This document shows, piece after piece, positions 24,070-31,669 of a stretch of 38,718 bases of DNA (its first letter is position 1; every line of letters starts with the position of its first letter). The notes under the pieces were generated by a model. It was not told the DNA's origin, did not search any database, and worked only from the letters and a program-made list of their open reading frames with translations. The position numbers and the translations under genes were made by a program. The stretch comes from Burkholderiaceae bacterium. GTDB taxonomy: Bacteria > Pseudomonadota > Gammaproteobacteria > Burkholderiales > Burkholderiaceae_C. The stretch is from the NCBI GenBank assembly GCA_024710165.1, contig JANJVG010000066.1:1-38718 (forward strand), given 5' to 3'.

Positions 24070-26385
24070 ATGGTTCTTCGTCAATCTCAAGCCTTGCGCT
24101 ATCTCGTTTTTGGGCTGTGGAACACCTTTTTCGGCTGGCTGGCCTTTGCGCTGATCTGGAACCTCGGCGAATCCTTCGCGCCTTTGTGGGCCCTGGTGGC
24201 CATCGCCCATGGGGTGGCCACAACGCAGGCGTTTTTGGTGCAACGGCGCTGGGTTTTCCAGGCTGAATCCGGCCCGCTGGGCGCGCAATACCTGCGCTTT
24301 CAGGGCGTTTTCCTGGGGTTGCTGGGCATTGGGGTTTTCATGCTCGAAGCCCTGTATGCCCAGGGCGTGCATCCCTTGGTCGGGCAGGTGCTGGTCATGG
24401 CCACCCAGGCGGCCAGCGGCTTCCTGCTGGGGCGGTCGTTCACCTTCAGCACCGAGCCGTTCCGGCTGCGGTGGCTGGGCATGCGAATGGCCGCGGCACT
24501 GCGCGGCACCGGGGTGGTGTGGCTGGCTTTTCTGGCCAGCCTGGTCGTGTTCCATCGCTTTCTGGCGCGGCCTTTTTATGCGAGCTTCGAGCATGTCGGG
24601 CATGACTTCGCCCTGTCGGCCACGGGCCTGCTGGAGGGCCGTTTCTGGCTGCAAAGCAATGGCTGGATCGGCGGGCTGTTCAACCCGCCCTGGTTCACTC
24701 CCGCCTGGTGCGCGGGCGCCGCGTTTTTCACCGATCCGCAGGCGGGCTTTTACTCGCCCGTGCAATGGCTGGCACTGGCGCTGGACCCGTTTCAGGCGAT
24801 CGAAGTGGGCACGCTGTTCTTCGCGGCGCTGGCGTTCTGGGGGGGCTATCTGGTGGCCCGCCGCCTGCTGGGGTGGCAGGCGCCTGGCGCCCTGGTGTTT
24901 GCCATCCTGGGCATGGCCCATGCCTTCATGCCCCTGCGCTCGGCCGTGGGTGAATCGGGCTACCAGCCGCTGTATGTGTGGCCCTGGCTGCTGCTGGCAC
25001 TGTGCTGGCCGTCGCAAGGCGGCTGGCGTGGCAGCCTGGTGGGCCCGGTACTGGGCGTGACGCTGGCGTTGACGGCCTGGCTGCATTTCGGCTTTGCCGG
25101 GATGATGGTGCCCACCTTCCTGGGCGTCATGCTGCTGGGCCTGGTGCTGGTGCTCAGCGGGCGCGCGCGGCTGGATTTGCTGCTGGCGCGCGCTGCGCTG
25201 GGGGGGGGGCTGGCCATTGCGCTCAACGGCTCCAAACTGTACGAAGCCGCCAGCCTGATGCGCAACTTTCCGCGCGACTTTTATGGCATGCCTGGCTTTG
25301 CGGCGCTGCAGGATGCTCTGGTGGCGCCGGTGATGGCGTTGCTGCTGCCCTCGCAGTGGACCACCTTTTTTGGCATGCGCCGCCTGTCGGGCGTGCAGTT
25401 TACGGTGCTGCCGCACGAATGGGCCCTGGAGTTCGGCCTGGGCGCCCTGGCGGTCGCGCTGGTGGCGGGCGCCTGGGTGCTGCAGCAGCGCCGGCAAGGC
25501 CTGCGCGCCACCAGCGCGTCCGATGCCGCGCTGGCCGCTGGCACGCCCGCGGGTGTGCGCTGGCTGCTGTGGGCGGCGGTGCTGCTGCTTCTGGTGCTGC
25601 CGCCGCTGCTGCTGTGGAACCAGGGCGCGGTGCGCGACGTGCTCAAACAGATCCCCATCCTCAACAGTGCCGCCTGGCCCATGCGCTGGATCGTGATCTA
25701 TGTGCCCCTGGTGCAATGGCTGCTGGCCTGGCCGGTGCAACAGGTGCTGGCCCGCCTGCCGGTGCAGCAGCACGCCTGGTGGTACGCGCTGGGCGCTGGC
25801 GCAGTCATCTGGCTGGGGCAGGCGCTGGCACCCAACAGCTACTACCTCGACCCGGGCATCCAGGCCTACGACCCCAAGCCGGTGCTCCGGGCCCATGCGC
25901 AGTCGCTGCGCTCGGGCGCTATCGCGCTTGAACGCATCGAAATCTCGACCGAGCGTGGCCTGGCCCGCAATGACGCCATGCTCGACGGCGCCTCGCAGGC
26001 GCAGTGCTACAACCCCCTGTATGGCTACCGGCTCGAAGCCTTCCCGCAACCCGGGCGCCTGCGCCCCGGGCCGGCGTTGGCCGTGGACGCAGCGGGGCAA
26101 AGCATGATCTTCAACCCCGCCTGCCTGGTGCACCCCGCCGAGAACGCCTGCCAGCCCGGCGATGGCTTTCGCATGGACGACCCTGCACAGCGCCAGGCGG
26201 CAGAGCATTTCGTCGCGCGCAAGCCTTTTGCCTGGCAGCGGCCCTGGCTGGGGCAGGTGGCGTCGTGGGTGTCGCAGGGCTTGTTCTGGCTGATTCTGTG
26301 CCTGCTGGCGGTGCGCCTGTGGCAGGCCTTGCTGGCGGCGGCCCTGCGGCCGGGGCCGAGCAGCACAGCGACCCCGCGCCGGTAA
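24070..26385 (+). CDS. GtrA domain fused to a large GT-C-type membrane glycosyltransferase
   Basis: 771 residues. Residues 5-127 form a GtrA-like domain (RYLVFGLWNTFFGWLAF, then FLVQRRWVF and FLLGRSFTF). The rest is a polytopic GT-C-like protein with an acidic first loop (FEHVGHDFALSATGLLEG, D179) and a long soluble C-terminal part. Fusion of flippase and transferase suggests it uses a polyprenyl-linked sugar outside the cytoplasm. It is convergent with a pilin gene, which recalls TfpW, the GT-C arabinosyltransferase encoded next to pilA in P. aeruginosa group IV strains. The ATG at 24070 is chosen because GtrA homology begins there; the frame opens at 23947. Confidence 0.8.
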   Translation: MVLRQSQALRYLVFGLWNTFFGWLAFALIWNLGESFAPLWALVAIAHGVATTQAFLVQRRWVFQAESGPLGAQYLRFQGVFLGLLGIGVFMLEALYAQGVHPLVGQVLVMATQAASGFLLGRSFTFSTEPFRLRWLGMRMAAALRGTGVVWLAFLASLVVFHRFLARPFYASFEHVGHDFALSATGLLEGRFWLQSNGWIGGLFNPPWFTPAWCAGAAFFTDPQAGFYSPVQWLALALDPFQAIEVGTLFFAALAFWGGYLVARRLLGWQAPGALVFAILGMAHAFMPLRSAVGESGYQPLYVWPWLLLALCWPSQGGWRGSLVGPVLGVTLALTAWLHFGFAGMMVPTFLGVMLLGLVLVLSGRARLDLLLARAALGGGLAIALNGSKLYEAASLMRNFPRDFYGMPGFAALQDALVAPVMALLLPSQWTTFFGMRRLSGVQFTVLPHEWALEFGLGALAVALVAGAWVLQQRRQGLRATSASDAALAAGTPAGVRWLLWAAVLLLLVLPPLLLWNQGAVRDVLKQIPILNSAAWPMRWIVIYVPLVQWLLAWPVQQVLARLPVQQHAWWYALGAGAVIWLGQALAPNSYYLDPGIQAYDPKPVLRAHAQSLRSGAIALERIEISTERGLARNDAMLDGASQAQCYNPLYGYRLEAFPQPGRLRPGPALAVDAAGQSMIFNPACLVHPAENACQPGDGFRMDDPAQRQAAEHFVARKPFAWQRPWLGQVASWVSQGLFWLILCLLAVRLWQALLAAALRPGPSSTATPRR
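25200..25209 (+). repeat. Ten-G homopolymer tract inside the GtrA/GT-C gene
   Basis: Ten consecutive G bases encode the end of a Leu codon and three Gly codons (about residues 377-380). A gain or loss of one G would shift the frame in the middle of the protein. This is the longest single-base run I noticed in the window and has the form of a phase-variation tract. Confidence 0.7.
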
Positions 26386-26426
26386 GCTGTCTGCAGTCGC
26401 CGGCACGCCGGCGCACGCTGCAGATG

Positions 26427-26490
26427 CTACTATTTATATAGCTGCTCGTGCTTGCTGCGCAAGGGCTTGGTGGCTAAAAGACCTGAAAAT
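26427..26490. repeat. Comamonadaceae-type repeat, copy 6
   Basis: CTACTATTTATATAGCTGCT, then CGTGCTTGCTGCGCAAGGGC and TTGGTGGCTAAAAGACC, shows the CTATTn(6)AGCTGC core and a GCTTG/CAAGGGC imperfect palindrome. It lies in the 153-base gap between the convergent GT-C and pilin genes, where no other feature was found. Confidence 0.6.
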
Positions 26491-26538
26491 GCACCTGCGC
26501 AGGCCCTATGGCCGTCTGCGGAGGCCCGGCAGGGCCAC

Positions 26539-27072
26539 TCAGCGGCATTCAAACGGCGCGTACCGGGCCGGCAAGGTGCCCAGCGTGCGGTTGGCCAAGG
26601 ACCGTGCCTGGGCCGTCTGGTCGGTGGTGCTGGTGCAGGCCCAGTCCATGGCGCCCATCGATGACGCCGTCGGGGTGTCGCCATTGACGTTGGGCGACAG
26701 AACAATGGTGTTGCCATCAAGCCCCGCAGGGATGCCATTGCCCGAAGTGGCGGCAATGGCAACCACCACCGACCAGGGGCTGGCCGAGCCGGCAATCAGC
26801 ACGCTGGCGACATATTTGCTGGTGCGCTGGCTCGAAGCCGCCGCGTTGAATGCCACCGCAGCGGCATCCATGCCGCTGACGCCATTCGTTTGAAAGGCTT
26901 CACTCAGCAGCTCTTTGGCCGGGCCGGCCGCCACGAGGGCCTCCGTGACCTTGGCCCGCACGGTGTATTCCTGGTAAGCCGGTAGGGCGATGGCCGCCAG
27001 AATGCCGATGATGGCGACCACGATCATCAGTTCGATCAAGGTGAATCCGCCGAAGGACTGGTTTTTTTTCAT
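26539..27072 (-). CDS. pilA: Type IV major pilin-like protein, copy 1
   Basis: 177 residues with a class III prepilin leader MKKNQSFGG cut before [20 protein letters not shown]; Glu5 of the mature protein is present. Two C-terminal cysteines (WACTST and FECR) would form the disulfide-bonded D-loop. Mature residues about 68-76 are rich in Ser and Thr, a possible glycosylation zone. The ATG at 27072 has GGAG upstream and the correct leader length; the ATG at 27084 would lengthen it. The protein closely resembles the second pilin at 29943. Its own sigma-54 type promoter lies just upstream. Codons 2-4 form an A8 run. Confidence 0.93.
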
Positions 27073-27105
27073 GCTCCGCTCCATGGTGTGCAGCCTGAGT
27101 GGCGA

Positions 27106-27121
27106 TGCAAAAAATGTTCCA
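27106..27121 (-). promoter_or_regulatory. Sigma-54 (RpoN) promoter of pilin copy 1
   Basis: Minus-strand TGGAACATTTTTTGCA has GG and GC separated by exactly ten bases and differs from the consensus TGGCAC-N5-TTGCA by one base. The start of transcription would be near 27095, leaving a short leader with GGAG before the ATG at 27072. Pilin genes of Pseudomonas and relatives are RpoN- and PilR-dependent. Confidence 0.75.
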
Positions 27122-27146
27122 ACCCGGCAGCTGCGCACGGCAGGTG

Positions 27147-27962
27147 TCAGGGCCCGAACCCGTCGGCCTGCACATAGCCGCGAATGCGCGCACTGTGCGG
27201 GTCGATGAAGGCCACCCATTCCGTGGTGCGCCGGCCCACCAGGGGCAGCCACAGCAGGTCTTCGGCGCGCGCGGCCTCCTGGGCGGCCGGCTGTTGCGCC
27301 GCCTGCGCGGCCGCGGCGGCAATGCGCTCGTGCTGCTGCGGGTGCATGGACAGCAGCAATTCGAGCGGCTTGGCACGTGCCTTGGCCTGCGGCGCGCTGA
27401 GCGCATAGTCCTGCCACCAGTCCGGGCGCTGGCTGGGCTCGATGCCCTGCAGCGAGGCTTCCACACTGGCAAACTTCTCCGCGGCCGTCCGGGCGCTGCG
27501 CACCCCCAGCATGCGCGGTGGCTCAAACCCCCAGGGCCGGGCCCAGCCGGGGATGGCCTCGGGGCGGGACAGGTCCAGGTCGGCATGGCTCAGCACACGG
27601 AAACGGTCCACCTCGAACACCAGCGCGATCGGCCGGGCGGCGCTGAGGGTGTGCACGCCATAGCCCAGGGCCGAGAGTTGCACCAGCGCGATCAGCGCCA
27701 TGTCCACCGCCAGCGCCTTCCTGGTTTTGGCGGGGTGCAGCAGCAGCAGCGTCAGCGCCGGGCCGCACACCACGTCCACCGCCGTGATCAGCACGAACAG
27801 CGACAACCCGCCGGAAATCTCGAAAAACGGTGGCGGAAACCAGGCGCCAATGACCAGCAGGGCCACCAGCCCGGCAATGAACACCGACCCCACCAGGTGC
27901 CGCAGGGCCCAGGGCGCCGTGGCACGAAAACGGGCGAACAATGCAGAAACAGCGTGGCTCAT
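27147..27962 (-). CDS. TfpX/TfpZ family type IV pilin accessory protein
   Basis: 271 residues. The N-terminal half has three hydrophobic helices, including [20 protein letters not shown] and [40 protein letters not shown] and [15 protein letters not shown] follow, then a periplasmic-looking C-terminal domain. This is the pattern of TfpX/TfpZ pilin accessory proteins, encoded next to pilA in certain P. aeruginosa pilin groups and affecting pilus dynamics or surface assembly. The ATG at 27962 is chosen because homology begins there. It lies between two pilin-locus genes on the same strand. Confidence 0.85.
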
Positions 27963-27996
27963 CTTTTCATCAAAACAAGCAGTAGCGTTAAAACTG

Positions 27997-29889
27997 TCAG
28001 TGCGCCGGCGGCGCATCATCGGCCTTCAGGTAGTCCAGAAAGGCCTGCGCTTCATCGTCGCAAAGCGCCCCCTTTTTGCGCAGGCAGGTGTAGGTCACGA
28101 GCGCGCCGATGGAGCGATGCACCTTCAGGAGGTCGTAGGCCCGCAGCATGCCGATGTTCTGGCGATAGAGTTCGCGCGCCGCGGCCTTGTTCCCTTCGAG
28201 GTATTCGATCGCAATCAACTGGTGCACCACCTGGTATTGACCGCCGCGCGACATCAGGCTTTCGGCTTGGGACAAGTATTTGCGGGCCTGCACCAGGTCG
28301 CCCTTGAACACCATGAGCGCCTGCGAATAATTGGCCAGAACCCCCGCATGGTTGGCCTGATCCAGTTGCCGGAGCTCGCCGCTATCGGTGCGGCGCCAGA
28401 TGTTGGGAGCGTTTTCGACCAACCCCTGCAAATACAGCAAGGCCTCCGGGTCGTTTTGCTCCAGCAGGTAGCCGGAATAGACGATTTGCACATTCAGCGG
28501 CAACTGGCCGCCATGGCGGCCGCGAATGCGCTCGATCTCTTCCTCGAACTCCTTTTGTGCCTCGTCGCTGCGGGTTTTGGCCAGGGCGCCGAGGTAGGCC
28601 GTGCGCACCAGCCCATTGCCGGGGTTGACGCGGTATTGCCAGGTCCAGAGCCGCAGGTCGCTCTCCCACATCGAGGCGACCGTGAAGGTGACAAACAGCG
28701 CAATCGCCAGCCAGCCGCACGCCAGGGCCTTGCCCAGAAAGGCTACATTGCGCTGCCGGCCATAGCGCTCGCGCAACGCCAGATACAAGGCGACCAGGGC
28801 CAGCGCCAGCAGCGCCAAAGGCAGGTACAGAAAACGCTCGGAGCCAATGGTTTCGCCGTTGTTGATGACAAAAAACCCCAGCACCGGGAAGAGGCCCACA
28901 TAAAACCCGAGCCAGAGCAGCGCCCAGGTGCGCCGCCGCAGCGCACCAACGGCCACCACCAGTACCAGCACCAGCACCGCGCCCAGCGTCGCCACATGCT
29001 GGCGATACGAACCCAGCTCCACCAGCCAGTCATGCCGGACGCTGATGTCACCGAACGGCGCCAGGGCCATGAAGGTGTAGAACGAGAGCGTGCGCAGCCA
29101 CACCTCGTAGCGCAGCACCGCCTCCAGCATCTGGCCCGGGCCAAAGCCCACATACGATGCATAACCCAGCCCCTGGCTACGCAGCACGAAATACAGCGCC
29201 GCCGCCAGCGCATAGGCCAGCAGGTAAGGCCACAGGCCGCGCCAGAGCGCCGCCAGCGGCGCGGCCGGGTGGCGCGCCAGGGTCAGCAGCACCAGCAGCG
29301 GGGCCAGCAGCACCCCCGTTTCCTTGGACAGCATGGCGCCCAAGGCAAGCACCGCCACCGCTGCGCAGCGGGCCGCGCTGGCCGGCGCCATGGCCACGGC
29401 GCAAGCCGCCAGCAGCAGGGCGGTGGCCATCAGGTCAAAGCGCCCCGAAATCCAGGCCACGCCTTCCACCAGGCAGGGGTGGGCGGCGTACAGCAGGGCG
29501 GCCCACAGCGCTGCCGTGCGCGCACCCTGGTAGCGCTCGAACACGCGGCAGCCCAGCGCAAAAAGCAGGCAGCTGCTAAGGCCATGGAGCAGCACATTGA
29601 CCGCGTGCGAATACAGCGGCGTGAGCTTGAACAGCTGCATTTCGGCCATCCAGGTACTCAGCACCAGGGGGCGGAAGTACGAGGTATCGGGCAGAACCGG
29701 CCGCGCCACGGCGGCCCAGCTCCAGCTGCCTTCACGCAGCAAGGTGTCGTCCAGCAAAAAGGCCCGATCGTCCCAGACATAGCCAAAACCCAGGCTCTGG
29801 CCGTAAAGGCCAGCGACCACCAGCAACAACAGGCCATAAGGCCACAGCACGACAAGGGAATGGGGGGTGGAGCGCACGGTCACGGTCAT
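27997..29889 (-). CDS. TMTC-like GT-C glycosyltransferase with TPR C terminus
   Basis: 630 residues: about ten membrane helices, then a soluble helical-repeat region from about residue 430. GT-C hallmarks are GFGYVWDDRAFL in the first loop (D40, D41), YFRPLVLSTW, HAVNVLLHGLS, YAAHPCLVEGVAWISGR and LSKETG, the set seen in TMTC-type O-mannosyltransferases. It follows pilin copy 2 on the same strand, suggesting that it glycosylates pilin. It has no Shine-Dalgarno before the ATG at 29889, and a terminator stands between it and the pilin, so expression may be low and depend on read-through. Confidence 0.82.
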   Translation of the reverse strand: MTVTVRSTPHSLVVLWPYGLLLLVVAGLYGQSLGFGYVWDDRAFLLDDTLLREGSWSWAAVARPVLPDTSYFRPLVLSTWMAEMQLFKLTPLYSHAVNVLLHGLSSCLLFALGCRVFERYQGARTAALWAALLYAAHPCLVEGVAWISGRFDLMATALLLAACAVAMAPASAARCAAVAVLALGAMLSKETGVLLAPLLVLLTLARHPAAPLAALWRGLWPYLLAYALAAALYFVLRSQGLGYASYVGFGPGQMLEAVLRYEVWLRTLSFYTFMALAPFGDISVRHDWLVELGSYRQHVATLGAVLVLVLVVAVGALRRRTWALLWLGFYVGLFPVLGFFVINNGETIGSERFLYLPLALLALALVALYLALRERYGRQRNVAFLGKALACGWLAIALFVTFTVASMWESDLRLWTWQYRVNPGNGLVRTAYLGALAKTRSDEAQKEFEEEIERIRGRHGGQLPLNVQIVYSGYLLEQNDPEALLYLQGLVENAPNIWRRTDSGELRQLDQANHAGVLANYSQALMVFKGDLVQARKYLSQAESLMSRGGQYQVVHQLIAIEYLEGNKAAARELYRQNIGMLRAYDLLKVHRSIGALVTYTCLRKKGALCDDEAQAFLDYLKADDAPPAH

Positions 29890-29895
29890 TGAAAT

Positions 29896-29922
29896 GAAAA
29901 AAGCGAGGCAGCGCCTCGCTTT
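29896..29922 (-). terminator. Intrinsic terminator of pilin copy 2
   Basis: On the minus strand AAGCGAGGC and GCCTCGCTT pair perfectly over a three-base loop and run into a T-tract. It begins about 20 bases after the pilin stop and ends just before the GT-C start codon. Partial read-through would set a pilin-to-transferase ratio. Confidence 0.88.
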
Positions 29923-29942
29923 GTGTTACGCCGAAACCGGTC

Positions 29943-30470
29943 TCAACGGCATTCCGAAGGTGCGTACTTGGCCGGCAAGTCGCCTTTGGTCCGGTTGCCA
30001 AGAGAACGGTTTGTTGCCGTGGCATTCGTTTCAGAAGCACATGCCCAGTCGATCGCACCCTGCGCGCTTTCAGAGGGGGTTGCGCTGTTGACGTTCGGCG
30101 AGAACACGAGCTTCTTGCCGTTCAAACTAGAGGGAATACCGTTGCTAGAGTTGGCCGCGACGGAAACAACGATGCTCCACGGAGTCGACTCGCCTACCGA
30201 GTAGCCCAGCACGAACTTCGAACTCTTGGTGCTGGCAGCCGCAGAATTGATGGCCTTGGCCGCGGCGTCCAGGCCGGCGACGGAGTCGGTCTGGAAAGCT
30301 TCCGACAGCGCGCTCTTGGGCGAGCTGGCGGCAATCACGGCTTCAGAGATCTTGGCGCGGATGGTGTAGTCCTGGTAGGCGGGCAGGGCCACGGCGGCCA
30401 GGATACCGATGATCGCAACCACGATCATCAATTCGATCAGGGTGAAACCCTTTTGCATGAAACGCTTCAT
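29943..30470 (-). CDS. pilA: Type IV major pilin-like protein, copy 2
   Basis: 175 residues. The prepilin leader MKRFMQKG is followed by [20 protein letters not shown] with Glu5. C-terminal cysteines (WACASE and SECR) frame a D-loop rich in Asn, Thr and Ser. The mature 68-76 region (SAAASTKSS) is a Ser/Thr cluster similar in position to the arabinosylated segment around T64/T66 of P. aeruginosa Pa5196 pilin. The ATG has an excellent AAGGAGAAG Shine-Dalgarno, and a sigma-54 promoter lies about 70 bases upstream. With strong start signals and its own terminator, this is probably the main pilin. Confidence 0.95.
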
Positions 30471-30538
30471 AAACTTCTCCTTGGGGCCAATTGCAATTGA
30501 AAACCTGCAGAAGAATTCTCCAGATTTGGTCTGATATT

Positions 30539-30554
30539 AGCAGAATCCGTGCCA
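30539..30554 (-). promoter_or_regulatory. Sigma-54 (RpoN) promoter of pilin copy 2
   Basis: Minus-strand TGGCACGGATTCTGCT carries a perfect TGGCAC -24 box and CTGCT at -12, with GG and GC ten bases apart. Transcription would start near 30529 and give a leader of about 58 bases. Confidence 0.85.
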
Positions 30555-30860
30555 GAGAACTGCCTACAACAGGGTCTCTGACTGCATTGGCAACAACCAC
30601 TGAGATCGCGGTTGCTTCAGCAATTCTCAGCAAGCCAGCGTCAAGTTGAGACATTTTTGTCGCGCCTAATTGTCACATTCATTGCGCATCCTGCCAGTGT
30701 TGACCGCTCTTCGTTGCATCGCGCGCTTGCGCCTCTCAACAAATTTGCTCTCAGAGGCGGCTCCCAAACGCTAAGTGTCAATTCCCTCACCAGGCCATTC
30801 TTGGATTGACGGTGCAGCTACGGAATGAATGGTTGATAACGTCGGCGGCGCACTTGGCAC
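30555..30860. other. Upstream region of the pilin operon, possible PilR sites, no gene seen
   Basis: About 300 bases of relatively AT-rich sequence between the phosphodiesterase stop and the sigma-54 promoter. GACA at 30650-30653 and TGTC at 30658-30661 and 30671-30674 lie roughly 120-145 bases upstream of the predicted transcription start, a usual distance for an RpoN activator such as PilR. These are short motifs and could be chance. No convincing reading frame is present. Confidence 0.35.
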
Positions 30861-31652
30861 CTACACCTCCAGCACATCCCCCGCCCGCAGCCACCGGATA
30901 TCGTGCGGTGCGTCAAATCCATGGGGGGTACGCGCATCGAACTGCCGGATCTCCGCCATGATGAGCTCGGTTTCCGACGGCTTGGTGTGGGTGATGTAGA
31001 TGGGACAGGGGCGCGCAGGGTTCAGTTGCGCCAGTTCCAGCGCCAAGGTGTGTGGGGCAAGATGCAGGGCGCGCTCTGCCAGAGTGCTTTCACGGTTGCT
31101 GAAGGCGGTTTCGATCACCAGCATGGCCATGGAAATCTGGTTCACGCGCTGCCAGAAGGCCGGGTTGCAACCTGTGTCGCCACTGAACACCCACCAGCCG
31201 CGGTGGCCTTGCACCGCATAGCCGACGGCGGGCACGGTATGTTCGGCGGGCAGCACTTCCAGCAGCGTGCCTGCGGCGTTCAGCGTCTGGCCCACGGCCA
31301 GCGCGGTGAAGCGCAAGAAGGGCGCGCTGGCGCTGGGGATGCGGCTGAAGTCCGGCCAGATGACGTTGTTGAACACATGGGCCTGCAGGGCCATGATGGT
31401 TTCTGGCAGGGCATGCACCTGCACCGGCGTGCTGCGCAGCGACGAAACCGCATCGAGCATGAGCGGCAGCGCCGCAATATGGTCCAGATGCGAGTGGGTC
31501 AGAAAGACATGGTCGATGGCCCGCATTTCATCAAGCGTGAGATCGCCCACGCCGGTGCCTGCATCGATGAGGATGCGCCCGTCGATCAAAAAGGAGGTGG
31601 TGCGGCACCCCTGGGCGATGGCCCCGGAGCAGCCGAGCACGCGGATGTTCAT
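30861..31652 (-). CDS. MBL-fold 3',5'-cyclic-nucleotide phosphodiesterase (class II-like)
   Basis: 263 residues of the metallo-beta-lactamase fold. VLGCSGAIAQGCRTTSFLID opens the fold, the metal-binding FLTHSHLDHIAALP follows, then AEHTVPAVGYAVQ and FSGDTG. The HTVPAVGY motif and YITHTKPSE near the end are typical of class II cyclic-nucleotide phosphodiesterases (PF02112). It would hydrolyse cAMP or cGMP. The ATG at 31652 starts 17 bases after the adenylate cyclase stop, so a synthase and a hydrolase of the same messenger appear to share a transcript. Confidence 0.85.
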   Translation of the reverse strand: MNIRVLGCSGAIAQGCRTTSFLIDGRILIDAGTGVGDLTLDEMRAIDHVFLTHSHLDHIAALPLMLDAVSSLRSTPVQVHALPETIMALQAHVFNNVIWPDFSRIPSASAPFLRFTALAVGQTLNAAGTLLEVLPAEHTVPAVGYAVQGHRGWWVFSGDTGCNPAFWQRVNQISMAMLVIETAFSNRESTLAERALHLAPHTLALELAQLNPARPCPIYITHTKPSETELIMAEIRQFDARTPHGFDAPHDIRWLRAGDVLEV

Positions 31653-31669
31653 GGTGGATGTACGGTGGT

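Noticed and set aside
27962-28010. Possible seventh repeat copy (AAGCAGTAGCGTTAAAACTG)
   Set aside because: Only a few core positions match and no palindromic arm is visible.
27700-29892. Plus-strand frame of about 730 codons opposite the TMTC-like gene
   Set aside because: Low-complexity Gln/His/Arg-rich translation and no family resemblance; it is a shadow of the minus-strand GT-C gene.
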